A stretch of DNA of 46,293 nucleotides from an uncultured Bacteroidales bacterium (GTDB lineage Bacteria; Bacteroidota; Bacteroidia; Bacteroidales; Paludibacteraceae), in NCBI GenBank assembly GCA_937907165.1, contig CALCUH010000040.1, positions 1-46,293 of the forward strand, written 5' to 3'. The notes beneath the pieces were generated by a model that was not told where the DNA came from, searched no databases, and worked only from the letters and a program-made list of their open reading frames with translations. Each line of letters starts with the position of its first letter. Position 1 is the stretch's first letter. Below are positions 1-8,035 of this stretch, piece by piece. The translations under genes were made by a program, and so were the position numbers.

Positions 1-2
1 CG

Positions 3-977
3 TTACAGACATTGCTTGCCGAATCTATTCTCTCATTACCTGATTCGTATAGGCCTGCCGCTTCGGTACAGGCGCGTCTGACACAGATTCTTGCGCTAAA
101 CATCAGAAAACATAATGCGTTGAACGGTGACATTGTCCGTATCTTCGGTGCGATGGAGGGTTCGGGTCTCTCTCCTATTTTAATGAAGGGGCAGAGCTTG
201 ACCTCTTACTATCCGCAACCCTTTTTCAGGAAGTGCGGGGATGTGGATCTCTTTGTGGGGGAAGATGGCTTTGAAAGCGCTTTGCGAGTTATGGAGGATA
301 TGGGAGCTCGTCGGAAGGAAAATGATCTTTCTGAAAAACATGTGACGTTCGCACTGGGTGAGACCGAAGTGGAAGTGCATCGTTTCGCGGAGCAGGTTGT
401 CGCTCCCCAAAACGATTCCGCATATCAATCTTTGGTAAGGGAATATCGTTCTTTGCCGGGAAAAGTGGAGGTCGGCGGTGCCGCTATCAGTGCCTTCCCT
501 TCTCAATTTCTCCCTGTTTATTTATTCAATCATATTTGGCATCATTTCAAAGAGGGTGGTATCGGTTTACGTCAATTCTGCGATTTGGCGCTCGTGCTTC
601 ATGGATTATCCTGCTCTTTGGATAGGGAACGCCTGGAGGCGGATTTGTCGGCTGTGGATTTGCTTCGCGAGTGGAGACTCGTTGGGGCTCTCTTGGTAAA
701 TCGCATGGGACTGCCCGCTTCGGAGTATCCTTGTTACGAGGAAATGGATGATAAGAAGGCGGAACGCTTGGCGGACTTGGTTTTGGGCGATGGAAACTTT
801 GCCGCCCATTGGAACTTCAATGTGGATTTCGGATCTTCAATTGTGAAAAAAATCCACTCTTGGAGTATTCATACAAGACGTTATTACCGCTTGGCTAGAG
901 TCTCTTTCCCTATCGCTTTCAGAACCTATGTCGCATGGTTCCGTAATCGTTTCCATAAAACAGTCGGAGAAGTATGA
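3..977 (+). CDS. Nucleotidyltransferase-fold protein, NTP_transf_5 family (5' end cut by window)
   Basis: The reading frame is open to the first base of the window, so the start is missing; a TTG at 12 is the first start-like codon and is probably internal. About 60 residues in is the family signature: LMKGQSL, then a Tyr/Pro-rich turn, then FFRKCGDVDLFV, which supplies the paired acidic residues (D-V-D) of the nucleotidyltransferase fold. This matches the uncharacterised NTP_transf_5 group, whose substrate is unknown. The stop overlaps the start of the next gene as ATGA (974-977), so the two are translationally coupled. In Bacteroidota such genes often sit beside S24/S26 peptidases and PqqD-like chaperones in putative peptide-maturation or export loci; only the peptidase is visible here. 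Family call fairly sure, function not known. Confidence 0.8.
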   Translation, partial: LQTLLAESILSLPDSYRPAASVQARLTQILALNIRKHNALNGDIVRIFGAMEGSGLSPILMKGQSLTSYYPQPFFRKCGDVDLFVGEDGFESALRVMEDMGARRKENDLSEKHVTFALGETEVEVHRFAEQVVAPQNDSAYQSLVREYRSLPGKVEVGGAAISAFPSQFLPVYLFNHIWHHFKEGGIGLRQFCDLALVLHGLSCSLDRERLEADLSAVDLLREWRLVGALLVNRMGLPASEYPCYEEMDDKKAERLADLVLGDGNFAAHWNFNVDFGSSIVKKIHSWSIHTRRYYRLARVSFPIAFRTYVAWFRNRFHKTVGEV

Positions 978-1414
978 TTCAGATGGATAGTTTTGAGGAG
1001 ACGTTGCAATGTTGCGGCGTGTTGATTTATGGAAATAAAGGGAATAGTATGTTCCCTTTGATTAAAGAGGGACGTGATAAGATAATCATCGTTCCGAAAG
1101 GAAGCGGACGTCTGAAAAAATACGAGGTGCCTTTGTATCGCCGTGACAACGGGAAGTATGTGCTTCATCGTGTCATGAAGGTCCGTGCGGCGGATTACCT
1201 GATTTGCGGTGATAATCGTAGCTTTTTGGAGCCGGGAATAACGGATTCCCACATCATCGGGGTGATGAGTGGCGTTATCCGTAAAGGGAAGACGATAGAG
1301 GTTACCGATTGGCGATATCGTTTGTATGTCGCTCTTTGGTGCTGGACGATTCCCTTTTTCATCAGAAGGGTGTTTTTGAAAATCTATTCTGTGGTTTTCC
1401 GTTTGTTTCGTTGA
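974..1414 (+). CDS. S24/S26 family signal-peptidase-like protein
   Basis: The 146-residue protein carries the S26 serine motif GNSMFPLI (Ser25 nucleophile) and, about 40 residues on, VLHRVMKV followed by CGDNR, the other conserved boxes of type I signal peptidases. At the general-base position it has His65 (LHRV) where bacterial LepB has Lys. A Ser-His dyad is typical of the ER/SipW-type branch and of S24/S26 proteins in Bacteroidota. A hydrophobic stretch at about residues 115-140 could anchor it in the membrane. It overlaps the nucleotidyltransferase gene by 4 bp and is followed by a promoter for the glycosyltransferase. It probably processes a specific exported or modified peptide, but no substrate gene is visible in the window. 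Confidence 0.82.
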   Translation: MIQMDSFEETLQCCGVLIYGNKGNSMFPLIKEGRDKIIIVPKGSGRLKKYEVPLYRRDNGKYVLHRVMKVRAADYLICGDNRSFLEPGITDSHIIGVMSGVIRKGKTIEVTDWRYRLYVALWCWTIPFFIRRVFLKIYSVVFRLFR

Positions 1415-1422
1415 ACCTTCCG

Positions 1423-1454
1423 TTTGCCGCTGTCGATAAATTCATCTATTTTTG
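1423..1454 (+). promoter_or_regulatory. Bacteroidetes-type promoter for the GT4 gene
   Basis: TTTG at 1423-1426 and TATTTTTG at 1447-1454 are separated by 20 nt, matching the sigma-ABfr pattern (-33 TTG, -7 TAnnTTTG). The predicted transcript would start near 1461, about 13 nt before the ATG at 1474. This spacing supports that start codon over the longer upstream open frame. Confidence 0.55.
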
Positions 1455-1473
1455 TGCGGTAAATGAAAACGAT

Positions 1474-2556
1474 ATGGAGCGGAAAAGAATAATCATGACG
1501 GTGACGAATAACTTGGAGGCGGATCAGCGCGTCCATCGTGTGGCTTCTTATTTTCATGAGAATGGATGGGAGGTCTTGGTGGTGGGGTCCCGACAAAAGG
1601 AGTGCCATGATTATCGCCAACCATACGAAACATTGCGTTTGCCTGTGTTCTTTAAGAGAGGTCCTCTCTTTTACGCTGAATTTAATATTAGACTTTTTTT
1701 CTATTTGTTGGGACGGAAGGCTGAACGTATTTGGGCGAATGATACGGATACGTTGTTGGCTGGTTATTGGGCGAGCCGTCTGACCCATACGCGCCTTACG
1801 GTTGATTTGCATGAACTTTTCCCGGAGGTGCCCGAAGTGGCTGACAGAAGGTTCGTGAAGCTTTGCTGGACGAAATTGGAGGATTGGATTCTTCCTCATG
1901 TGAAAGAGTGCTATACGGTCTGTCAATCCATTGCGGACTATTATCACCATCGTTATGGCATTCTCGTCAAGGTGCTACGAAACGTTCCGTTTAAACGTGA
2001 CTACGAAGGTAAGACAGGTAAGTTCGATTTCCAAGGGAAGAGGGTTATTCTCTACCAAGGCGCTGTCAATGAGGGCAGGGGTATCGAATGGATCATGGAT
2101 GCGATGCCTTATGTTGATAATGCGGTTTTTGTCGTGATAGGGAAGGGCGACTTATATGACGAGCTACGGGCTAAGTGTGAACGGGACGGATTGAACGACC
2201 GTGTTAAGTTCTTGGGACATCTTCCGTTCTCGGAATTGTCCGCCTATACGAACGATTCCGATTTAGGTGTCTGCCTTCTGAAGGAGAAGGGCTTGAGTTA
2301 TTATTACGCCCTTCCTAACCGTGTGTTTGATTTTATGCAGGCGCATGTGCCCTTGCTGGCGACCGATTTCCCGGAGATATCGCGCGTGTTGAATGAGGCG
2401 CATACGGGTCGTGTCATCAGTGATTACGAGCCACATCGGTTGGCTGATGTGATAAACGAAATGCTCGGAACGCCTGTGGACCATGAGGTTTTCACGAAGG
2501 CTGCCGAGCATTATAATTGGGAGTCCGAACGCACAGTTGTGGATCTGAGCGTCTGA
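1474..2556 (+). CDS. Glycosyltransferase family 4 protein
   Basis: This is a 360-residue GT-B glycosyltransferase. The N-terminal half has the typical opening (TVTNNLEADQRVHR, then NGWEVLVVGSR). The C-terminal half has YQGAVNEGRGIEW, VVIGKGDLYDEL, VKFLGHLP and PNRVFDFMQAHVPLLATD, followed by a Pro-Glu pair, which form the sugar-nucleotide site of GT4 enzymes. It probably transfers a hexose to a surface glycan or lipid; the donor cannot be read from sequence. The frame is open upstream to 1309, but that part overlaps the peptidase gene and gives non-typical sequence. The ATG at 1474 lies just behind a good promoter. It converges on the DUF1573 gene with only 2 bp between stops. Confidence 0.88.
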   Translation: MERKRIIMTVTNNLEADQRVHRVASYFHENGWEVLVVGSRQKECHDYRQPYETLRLPVFFKRGPLFYAEFNIRLFFYLLGRKAERIWANDTDTLLAGYWASRLTHTRLTVDLHELFPEVPEVADRRFVKLCWTKLEDWILPHVKECYTVCQSIADYYHHRYGILVKVLRNVPFKRDYEGKTGKFDFQGKRVILYQGAVNEGRGIEWIMDAMPYVDNAVFVVIGKGDLYDELRAKCERDGLNDRVKFLGHLPFSELSAYTNDSDLGVCLLKEKGLSYYYALPNRVFDFMQAHVPLLATDFPEISRVLNEAHTGRVISDYEPHRLADVINEMLGTPVDHEVFTKAAEHYNWESERTVVDLSV

Positions 2557-2558
2557 CG

Positions 2559-2933
2559 TTATTTTTTCTTAGTCTCTCCTGAAATGGTTAGAACGGGTTT
2601 CTTCCCGCTTGCGTTAGAATAGATTTTGATGGTTTTGTGGAACGCGCCGCTCACTTTGCTTGTGTAGTAGACGTGCACCGAGCCAGTGTCTCCCGGACTG
2701 ACGGGTTGTTGTGTCCATGATGGTTTCACACAGCCGCAGGATGGAACCGCATCAGACACGACCAATGGAGCGTTGCCTGTGTTTTTGAATACGAAGACGT
2801 GTTCAGAAGTCTCTCCCAACACATTATCCTGAAACACGTAAGATGTTTCCTCAAAAGCGATTTTAGCTTTGTCCGCCGCACTTATTGTCATAAGCGGTAA
2901 GACGGATAGAAGGCAAATGAAAAGTTTCTTCAT
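2559..2933 (-). CDS. Small secreted DUF1573 protein
   Basis: The 124-residue protein has a signal peptide (about residues 1-19, ending SAA-DK) and one DUF1573/ASH-type Ig-fold domain. Family marks are FEETSYVFQD, the FKNTGNAPLVV strand and VPSCGCVKPSW with its paired cysteines, then a KTIKIYSNA strand. DUF1573 proteins are abundant in the Bacteroidota envelope; their role is not established. It is the last gene of a tight three-gene group with the CcdA-like (11 bp upstream) and thioredoxin-like genes. This suggests a common envelope or redox task, possibly with the CGC cysteines as substrate, but that is inference. Confidence 0.85.
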   Translation of the reverse strand: MKKLFICLLSVLPLMTISAADKAKIAFEETSYVFQDNVLGETSEHVFVFKNTGNAPLVVSDAVPSCGCVKPSWTQQPVSPGDTGSVHVYYTSKVSGAFHKTIKIYSNASGKKPVLTISGETKKK

Positions 2934-2944
2934 GTCTAATCTGT

Positions 2945-3646
2945 TTAAAGTTCAAAGTAATACTCTAAGATAAACAAAATTCCTGAGATGATGAAGAGAA
3001 TCGCTAAAATGCGACGGACCCATAATTCGTAATGCTGGAATTTCTCCAATGTTTTTTTCGAGTTTTCGAAGCTATAGGTGAAGATCCATGACAAAAGGAT
3101 AACGGGGATGCTGGCGCCGACAGCGAAGAATACGGGCACGAGATACCCTGCTTCGATGGAGAGTGATGAGGGAATGACGATGCCGAAGTAGATGGCGGCG
3201 CTGTACGGGCAAAAGGCGAACGCCAAGAGAACGCCCAACAGAAAGGATTTCCAAAATCCGAACTCTTTGACCAATCTGCCGACCACCACCATGCATTTGT
3301 CCGCCAATCCGTGGATGTGGATGATGTCCAGCATCAGCACGCCGATGAGTATGGCGATCGGACCTATGAATAGCCCGAAGAGATGTTGAAACCGTTCCCC
3401 GATTTGCAGACCTTGCGCGAAGTAGAAAAGAATGACGCCTAGTGTGATGTAGGCGGCTGCTCTACCTATGGTGTAGGCGATGCCTCTGACGAACATTCTC
3501 AAGCCTCCGTTTCCGCTTTTGGTCATCGCAGTGATGGCTGTGATGTTCGCGGCCATGGTGCAGGGACAAACCGATACGATAAGTCCGAGAATGATGGAAG
3601 AGATGATGAAATGTTCCCAATCGGGAATGTAGGAGAAAATGTCCAT
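2945..3646 (-). CDS. CcdA/DsbD-like (ArsG-type) thiol membrane protein
   Basis: The 233-residue protein has about six hydrophobic helices and no signal peptide cleavage site. It resembles the transmembrane domain of DsbD/CcdA, which carries electrons from cytosolic thioredoxin across the inner membrane. In the first helix it has VCPCTMAANI (Cys27 and Cys29); in the middle helix it has FCPYSAAIYFG (Cys146). The layout of one cysteine-proline site in each half fits this superfamily. Bacteroidota members with the CPC form are often named ArsG-type permeases. It lies 5 bp from a thioredoxin-like lipoprotein gene, its plausible redox partner. Superfamily call good; whether it moves electrons or a solute is open. 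Confidence 0.75.
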   Translation of the reverse strand: MDIFSYIPDWEHFIISSIILGLIVSVCPCTMAANITAITAMTKSGNGGLRMFVRGIAYTIGRAAAYITLGVILFYFAQGLQIGERFQHLFGLFIGPIAILIGVLMLDIIHIHGLADKCMVVVGRLVKEFGFWKSFLLGVLLAFAFCPYSAAIYFGIVIPSSLSIEAGYLVPVFFAVGASIPVILLSWIFTYSFENSKKTLEKFQHYELWVRRILAILFIISGILFILEYYFEL

Positions 3647-3651
3647 AATGA

Positions 3652-4752
3652 TTATTGTGCGAAGTTTTTCTTTAGGAAATCACCTAAAGTGAGTTTGTTA
3701 GCGTCGATTCTTATGATTCTTCCTTTCGGACTGATCAATACGCCGTAAGGTATTTTGTTCACGTGGTAATATTTGGTGATCGGACTAGCCCAGTAGAGCA
3801 AGTCGGATGCTTGTTCCCATGGTAATTCCGGCGCTTGACAGGCGAATTCGTGCCATTGGTCTTCGTCGGAGTCTAATGAGACGGAGAGAATTTCTAAGCC
3901 TAATTCATGGTATTGACTGTAGAGCTTTCTTAGGATCGAGTTCCTGCTTTCTGTCTTCGGACACCAAGAGGCTCCGAAATCGATGTAAAGGTATTTCCCC
4001 TCGTACTTTCTAAGTGTGATGGTGTCTCCGTCTATGGAAGGTATGTTGAATTCATGCGCTTTCGAACCAGCTCCGAATTTTTGGGAGAGGCATAGCTCGT
4101 CTTGCAGATATTTCACGTATGGTGCCTCGCCGATGGATGGGGCGAAGAGATGAATGATCGGCTCCAGCTCCGTGACGTCATAACTCTCTGTTAGGAAGCA
4201 GACAAAATAGGCGGCGCCGACCGATGTCGGATTGCTGGATACGAATTGCTGTGTGGTCTGTAGTAACGAGTCTGGAAGCAGTTTGTAGGATTGTTTCAGC
4301 TTTTTCACCAAGTTTTTGTCTCCCTTCTTTTTCGCATTGGATATGTTGACGAGTAGGGAGCTCCTTTTGTTCTTGTTTTTGTTGTATTCGTTAAGAAGTG
4401 TGAGGAATTCGTTTTGGGAGGTGGATCCTGTGATAGTTATCTCATCGGGATAGAGAACGGACCCTTTGATGTGGATTTCGTTGTTCTCCACGAACACGTC
4501 GAACGGGTGGCATGACCCCACTTTGATGAATCTCATGGTCGGATAGTCCACATGTCCGCGAAATCTGAAGTTTCCGCCGTGGATGGGGGTGCTGTCGATG
4601 ACTTCCATCTTCCCGTAAGGGGTCATCTCCATCATGTAGGCTTTCTGGGCGTTCACGCATCGGAGATTACCATGTATGACATACTTCTCGTTTCTGCCGC
4701 AGGAGGAGAAGAGTGCCAAGACACATAATATGGTGAAAAATAGATGTCGCAA
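3652..4752 (-). CDS. DUF4369/TlpA-like thioredoxin-fold lipoprotein with only one active-site Cys
   Basis: The protein has 366 residues. A lipoprotein signal peptide ends FSSC-G (Cys18). Residues about 25-115 are a DUF4369 beta domain, then a Lys/Asn-rich helical linker, then a TlpA/AhpC-like thioredoxin domain (about 228-366) opening FNIPSIDGDTITL. The active site reads GASWCPKTESR: Cys264 is present, but Thr267 replaces the second Cys of CxxC. IPYGVLISP supplies the cis-proline loop. With one cysteine it could act as an isomerase-like or reductant-dependent protein rather than a disulfide oxidase. Its neighbour, the CcdA-like membrane protein, could reduce it. It heads the minus-strand group 4752-2559. 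Start ATG at 4752; no good promoter was seen just upstream. Confidence 0.85.
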   Translation of the reverse strand: MRHLFFTILCVLALFSSCGRNEKYVIHGNLRCVNAQKAYMMEMTPYGKMEVIDSTPIHGGNFRFRGHVDYPTMRFIKVGSCHPFDVFVENNEIHIKGSVLYPDEITITGSTSQNEFLTLLNEYNKNKNKRSSLLVNISNAKKKGDKNLVKKLKQSYKLLPDSLLQTTQQFVSSNPTSVGAAYFVCFLTESYDVTELEPIIHLFAPSIGEAPYVKYLQDELCLSQKFGAGSKAHEFNIPSIDGDTITLRKYEGKYLYIDFGASWCPKTESRNSILRKLYSQYHELGLEILSVSLDSDEDQWHEFACQAPELPWEQASDLLYWASPITKYYHVNKIPYGVLISPKGRIIRIDANKLTLGDFLKKNFAQ

Positions 4753-4779
4753 TGTTCTTTACATTTTACGCGAATGTAT

Positions 4780-4822
4780 AAAAAAAAACGATAGGAACGG
4801 ATGAGTCCGTTCCTATCGTTTT
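4780..4822 (-). terminator. Rho-independent terminator of the DUF1573 gene
   Basis: A perfect 17-bp stem (4785-4801 with 4806-4822) closes on the 4-nt loop TGAG. On the minus strand it runs into nine Ts (plus-strand A run 4780-4788). It sits between the larger DUF1573 gene and the thioredoxin-like lipoprotein gene, so it separates two minus-strand units. Confidence 0.88.
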
Positions 4823-4842
4823 ATGGATTAAATCGAATCTGA

Positions 4843-5913
4843 TTATTTGATTTCTCCAATCAAGTTGATTACGAAGTTGCTTCTGTTAGGGTCGTTGGAG
4901 ATCACAATCAGACGTTGGTTGAATTTGCCTGCTTGAAGGTTCTCTGCGTTTACCTTAACGATGATATTTCCCTCTTTGCCACCTTTGATAGGTTTGCTAG
5001 GAGCGGTAGTGCTGAATCCCTTAGCGTCGCAATTGATGGCGCGGATGATCAAAGGATCTTTACCATCGTTCTTAACAGCGAATTTATAGGTCTTAGCGCT
5101 ACCTGCTTTGATCTCGCCGAGAGAAACTGTGTTGCCGATTGTCATGACTGGAGCGTTAGCTTTTTGCTCTGCTGTCAAAGCGGAGAAATCCTCTGCCACA
5201 TTGCCGTAGTAAGTGATGTCGAAGTCGGAAGCCTTTCCGTTAGCTTTTACCTTGAATGTGTTTTTGAGGGAACCCCATACGTTGGAATCTTTTGATTTCA
5301 GAATCAAACGGATGTTGCTGCGCTCGCCTGCTTTCAATACCTCAGCGTCGCATTTGATGTCGATGTATTTAGGCGCACCTTCGAATGAGACTTTGATGTC
5401 CTCTTTGCCATTGTTGATGATTTCGATATGCTCCTCTTTAGAATCGTTAGGGAACATGATCGTGTTGAAATATACGTTCTTCTTCATAAGACGGAGACCG
5501 TTTACCTCAAATGGATATTTATCCTCTACTTTTTGTGCCTTAGGAATAACTTCACCCTTGATGGTCAATCTCTTCTCGCCTGCGTTTGAGGTTACCGTGA
5601 TGGTCTTTGTGAACGAACCTGGACGACCTGCCGCATTGTATGTGGCTTTTACAACACCTGACTCACCTGGTTTAACTGGTTCTTTAGTCCATTCTGGGGT
5701 GGTGCATCCGCAAGATGCCTTTACCTTTTGAAGAATCAAATCGGCGGTACCGATGTTCTTGAACTCGAAAGAACAAGAAACCTTTCCGTTCTCTTCAGGG
5801 AACGTTCCAAAATCATGTGTGATGCTTTCGAAAGAAATTTCCGGAGCGTCTTCCGCAAATGTTGCTGTTATACCAGCGAACAATGCGATAAAAGAAAACA
5901 ATAATTTTTTCAT
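4843..5913 (-). CDS. Secreted DUF1573 (HYDIN/ASH-like) protein, 356 aa
   Basis: A signal peptide (MKKLLFSFIALFAG to TFA-ED) is followed by a first DUF1573 domain with FGTFPEENG, FKNIGTADLIL and KASCGCTTPEW, the family hallmark. A middle Ig-like segment follows (about 130-245). A third follows with VKNDGKDPLIIRAI (about 285) and VISNDPNRSNFVI near the end. The Ig-like folds suggest a periplasmic or outer-membrane-associated scaffold; no enzyme motif is present. Function is unknown. It is probably monocistronic: its own -7 box at 5985-5992 and a strong terminator at 4780-4822. It is a paralogue of the 124-residue DUF1573 protein at 2559-2933. Confidence 0.88.
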   Translation of the reverse strand: MKKLLFSFIALFAGITATFAEDAPEISFESITHDFGTFPEENGKVSCSFEFKNIGTADLILQKVKASCGCTTPEWTKEPVKPGESGVVKATYNAAGRPGSFTKTITVTSNAGEKRLTIKGEVIPKAQKVEDKYPFEVNGLRLMKKNVYFNTIMFPNDSKEEHIEIINNGKEDIKVSFEGAPKYIDIKCDAEVLKAGERSNIRLILKSKDSNVWGSLKNTFKVKANGKASDFDITYYGNVAEDFSALTAEQKANAPVMTIGNTVSLGEIKAGSAKTYKFAVKNDGKDPLIIRAINCDAKGFSTTAPSKPIKGGKEGNIIVKVNAENLQAGKFNQRLIVISNDPNRSNFVINLIGEIK

Positions 5914-6322
5914 TTCTTTTTTAATATTTAATTTAACATTTCATTCTAATCTTAAGTGTTGTGTCTCCACTATATTCTTGAATGCAAATTTACAAAAAAT
6001 GGAACATGAATATATCATTTATTATAAATAATCCTTAAAGAATCTAAAATTGTATGGCTTTGGTGGCTTTCTTTTTCTTTTTGGAAAATTCTAATTCAAA
6101 TGGATTTGGTAATTTTGCGCTGTGTATATATTTATTCATTATTACAAACAGATGACATGATAAACTTTTCGTGGATTTGGATTCCTTCAGACGTCTTGTT
6201 GATGGCCGTTTGACCTCAATATTTTTATTGTCCAATCTCTCTTGGCAACAATAAACAAGCGATGAATGCCTATATCTATCCTTGAAATTAATTTATATGG
6301 CTGTTTTTATTATTATTGTTCG
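5914..6322. other. 409-bp AT-rich intergenic region between divergent genes
   Basis: The region separates the minus-strand DUF1573 gene from the plus-strand M23 peptidase gene and must hold promoters for both. On the minus strand a TAAATTTG box is visible at 5985-5992. On the plus strand a near-match TATTTTTA lies at 6220-6227 with TTG 18-21 nt upstream, and TAATTTTG lies at 6110-6117 without a good -33 partner. A 63-codon minus-strand open frame (6044-6235) looks like chance: no signal peptide, domain or credible start context. Nothing else was recognised. Confidence 0.5.
5985..5992 (-). promoter_or_regulatory. -7 box TAAATTTG for the 356-aa DUF1573 gene
   Basis: Read on the minus strand the box is TAAATTTG, a full match to TAnnTTTG, about 70 nt upstream of the ATG at 5913. 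The -33 element is weak (only a TTG-like triplet about 20-24 nt further up), so the call rests mainly on the -7 box and position. Confidence 0.4.
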
Positions 6323-8035
6323 ATGAAAAAGATTATTTTGTCGTTTCTTTTGGGAATGATGTGCTGGAATCTTTCCGCACAATCTTTGGATAAGTGGGAG
6401 GTTTGCTCTCCCGTCGATTTCGAGACGACTTTGAGCGGAAGTTTCGCTGAGATGAGGCGTAACCATTTCCACGGCGGTTTGGATTTCAGAACCAATGGGG
6501 AGGAGAATAAGCCTATTTATGCTGTGGCTGACGGTTACGTCGCCAAGGTTTCTATTAACCGTGCCAGTTATGGGAAGTGCGTGCTCATCAACCATCCGAA
6601 TGGTTACACAACTTTGTATGGACATTTGAATGCGTTTGTTCCTCGTTTGGATTCTATCGTGAAGGCAAAACAATTTGCGGAACATAAATATGAGGTGGAG
6701 GTAGAATTGGGTCCCAATGATTTTGTCGTGAAAAAGGGACAACAGTTCGCTCTCTCCGGTAATACGGGAGCATCCGCAGGACCTCATTTGCATTTCGAAT
6801 TGCGCCGCACTGAGGATCAGGCTTTGCAAAATCCGTTTGTCTTGAATAAATATTTCGGTATCGTGGATACGAGGAGCCCTAGAATCACAGGGGTAAAGAT
6901 TTATGGTTTGGACGGTGAGGGACGTGTGAATGATTTAGATGAGCAGAAGTTCGCTATGATTGTGAATAAGGCTCGCCAAAGGGTCTTAAAGGGCGGCCTT
7001 AACATCAATGCTTGGGGAAAAATCGGTTTTGCGGTGAAGGCGATAGATCTTATGTCCAATACCTCTTTTACTTATACACCACGACATTTGAAACTCTATG
7101 TGGACGGGGTTCTAATTTCGGATGTTACCATTACGAACATTAAATTCTCTGATACGAGAGCACTGAATTCCTTCATTGATTACCGTCAGCAACTCTCTAC
7201 GGGGGAGTTCTTTATGCGTTCGTTTAAGGATGAAAATTCTCCTTTGAATCTGCATGGCGGACTGTCCGGCATCTTCTTTATTAACGAAGAACGTGATTAT
7301 AAAGTGCGTTATGTCGTGACCGATGATTTCAACAATTCCGATGAACTGAATTTTGTTATCCATGGCAAAAAAATGTCTTGGGATAAGTCTGAAACATCTG
7401 ATAATGACTTGATAAAATGCGGAGAGGCGAAACTTATTGATAAGGGTGATTTTTGCATGCAACTCTCCCAAAACGCTCTCTATACGGATGTGCCTGAGAA
7501 TTACGAGAAAATTCCGACCGATAAGCCGGAACTTTATTCCGATATCCACCAAATAGGGTCATGGTATTCTCCTTTGCATTGTTGGAGCGACATCTCTATC
7601 CGTGTGACTAAGGATTCTCTTGAGGACAAGTCCAAATATTATATCGCTAAGATGAATGATAAGGGGCTCGTCATCGGATGCCTGCCTGCTCATTACAATA
7701 AGGGATTTCTTGTGGGAAGCACTAATACTTTCGGCAAATTCGCTGTGGCTGCGGATGTGAAGAAACCTGTTATCTTGCCGGTGCATACGAAGAAGTTGCC
7801 TATGCAGCCTTTCATCCGTTTGAAAATCAATGATTCCCAATCGGGTATCGCTTCTTACGACGGTTATATCGATGGTAAATGGGTGCTCTTCGAGTTCGAT
7901 TATAAGACACGTCTGATTACTTATTGGCTGGATTCAAGACAGATCCCGCGCACGAATAAGAACCATTCGCTCAAAATCGTCGTGAAGGATAATTGTGGTA
8001 ATGTTTCCGAATATAATTCTCAAATCATATGGTGA
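6323..8035 (+). CDS. Secreted M23 (LytM-type) metallopeptidase
   Basis: This is a 570-residue protein with a signal peptide (MKKIILSFLLGMMC to LSAQS). The M23 domain spans about residues 30-190: zinc ligands His50 and Asp54 in HFHGGLDF, YGHLNAF (His101), and GPHLHFEL (His155/His157). All ligands are present, so it is probably an active D-Ala/Gly endopeptidase acting on peptidoglycan. The remaining 380 residues are beta-rich, with segments resembling Ig-like domains (for example SPRITGVKIYG), as is usual for the Bacteroidota version. The frame is open 19 codons further upstream, but the MKK signal peptide fixes the start at 6323. Its stop overlaps the next gene's start (TGATG), so the two are coupled. 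Confidence 0.9.
   Translation: MKKIILSFLLGMMCWNLSAQSLDKWEVCSPVDFETTLSGSFAEMRRNHFHGGLDFRTNGEENKPIYAVADGYVAKVSINRASYGKCVLINHPNGYTTLYGHLNAFVPRLDSIVKAKQFAEHKYEVEVELGPNDFVVKKGQQFALSGNTGASAGPHLHFELRRTEDQALQNPFVLNKYFGIVDTRSPRITGVKIYGLDGEGRVNDLDEQKFAMIVNKARQRVLKGGLNINAWGKIGFAVKAIDLMSNTSFTYTPRHLKLYVDGVLISDVTITNIKFSDTRALNSFIDYRQQLSTGEFFMRSFKDENSPLNLHGGLSGIFFINEERDYKVRYVVTDDFNNSDELNFVIHGKKMSWDKSETSDNDLIKCGEAKLIDKGDFCMQLSQNALYTDVPENYEKIPTDKPELYSDIHQIGSWYSPLHCWSDISIRVTKDSLEDKSKYYIAKMNDKGLVIGCLPAHYNKGFLVGSTNTFGKFAVAADVKKPVILPVHTKKLPMQPFIRLKINDSQSGIASYDGYIDGKWVLFEFDYKTRLITYWLDSRQIPRTNKNHSLKIVVKDNCGNVSEYNSQIIW

Noticed and set aside
6044..6235. 63-codon minus-strand open frame in the intergenic region
   Set aside because: No signal peptide, no domain, Lys-rich low-complexity end and no start context; it lies where promoters for two divergent genes must be.
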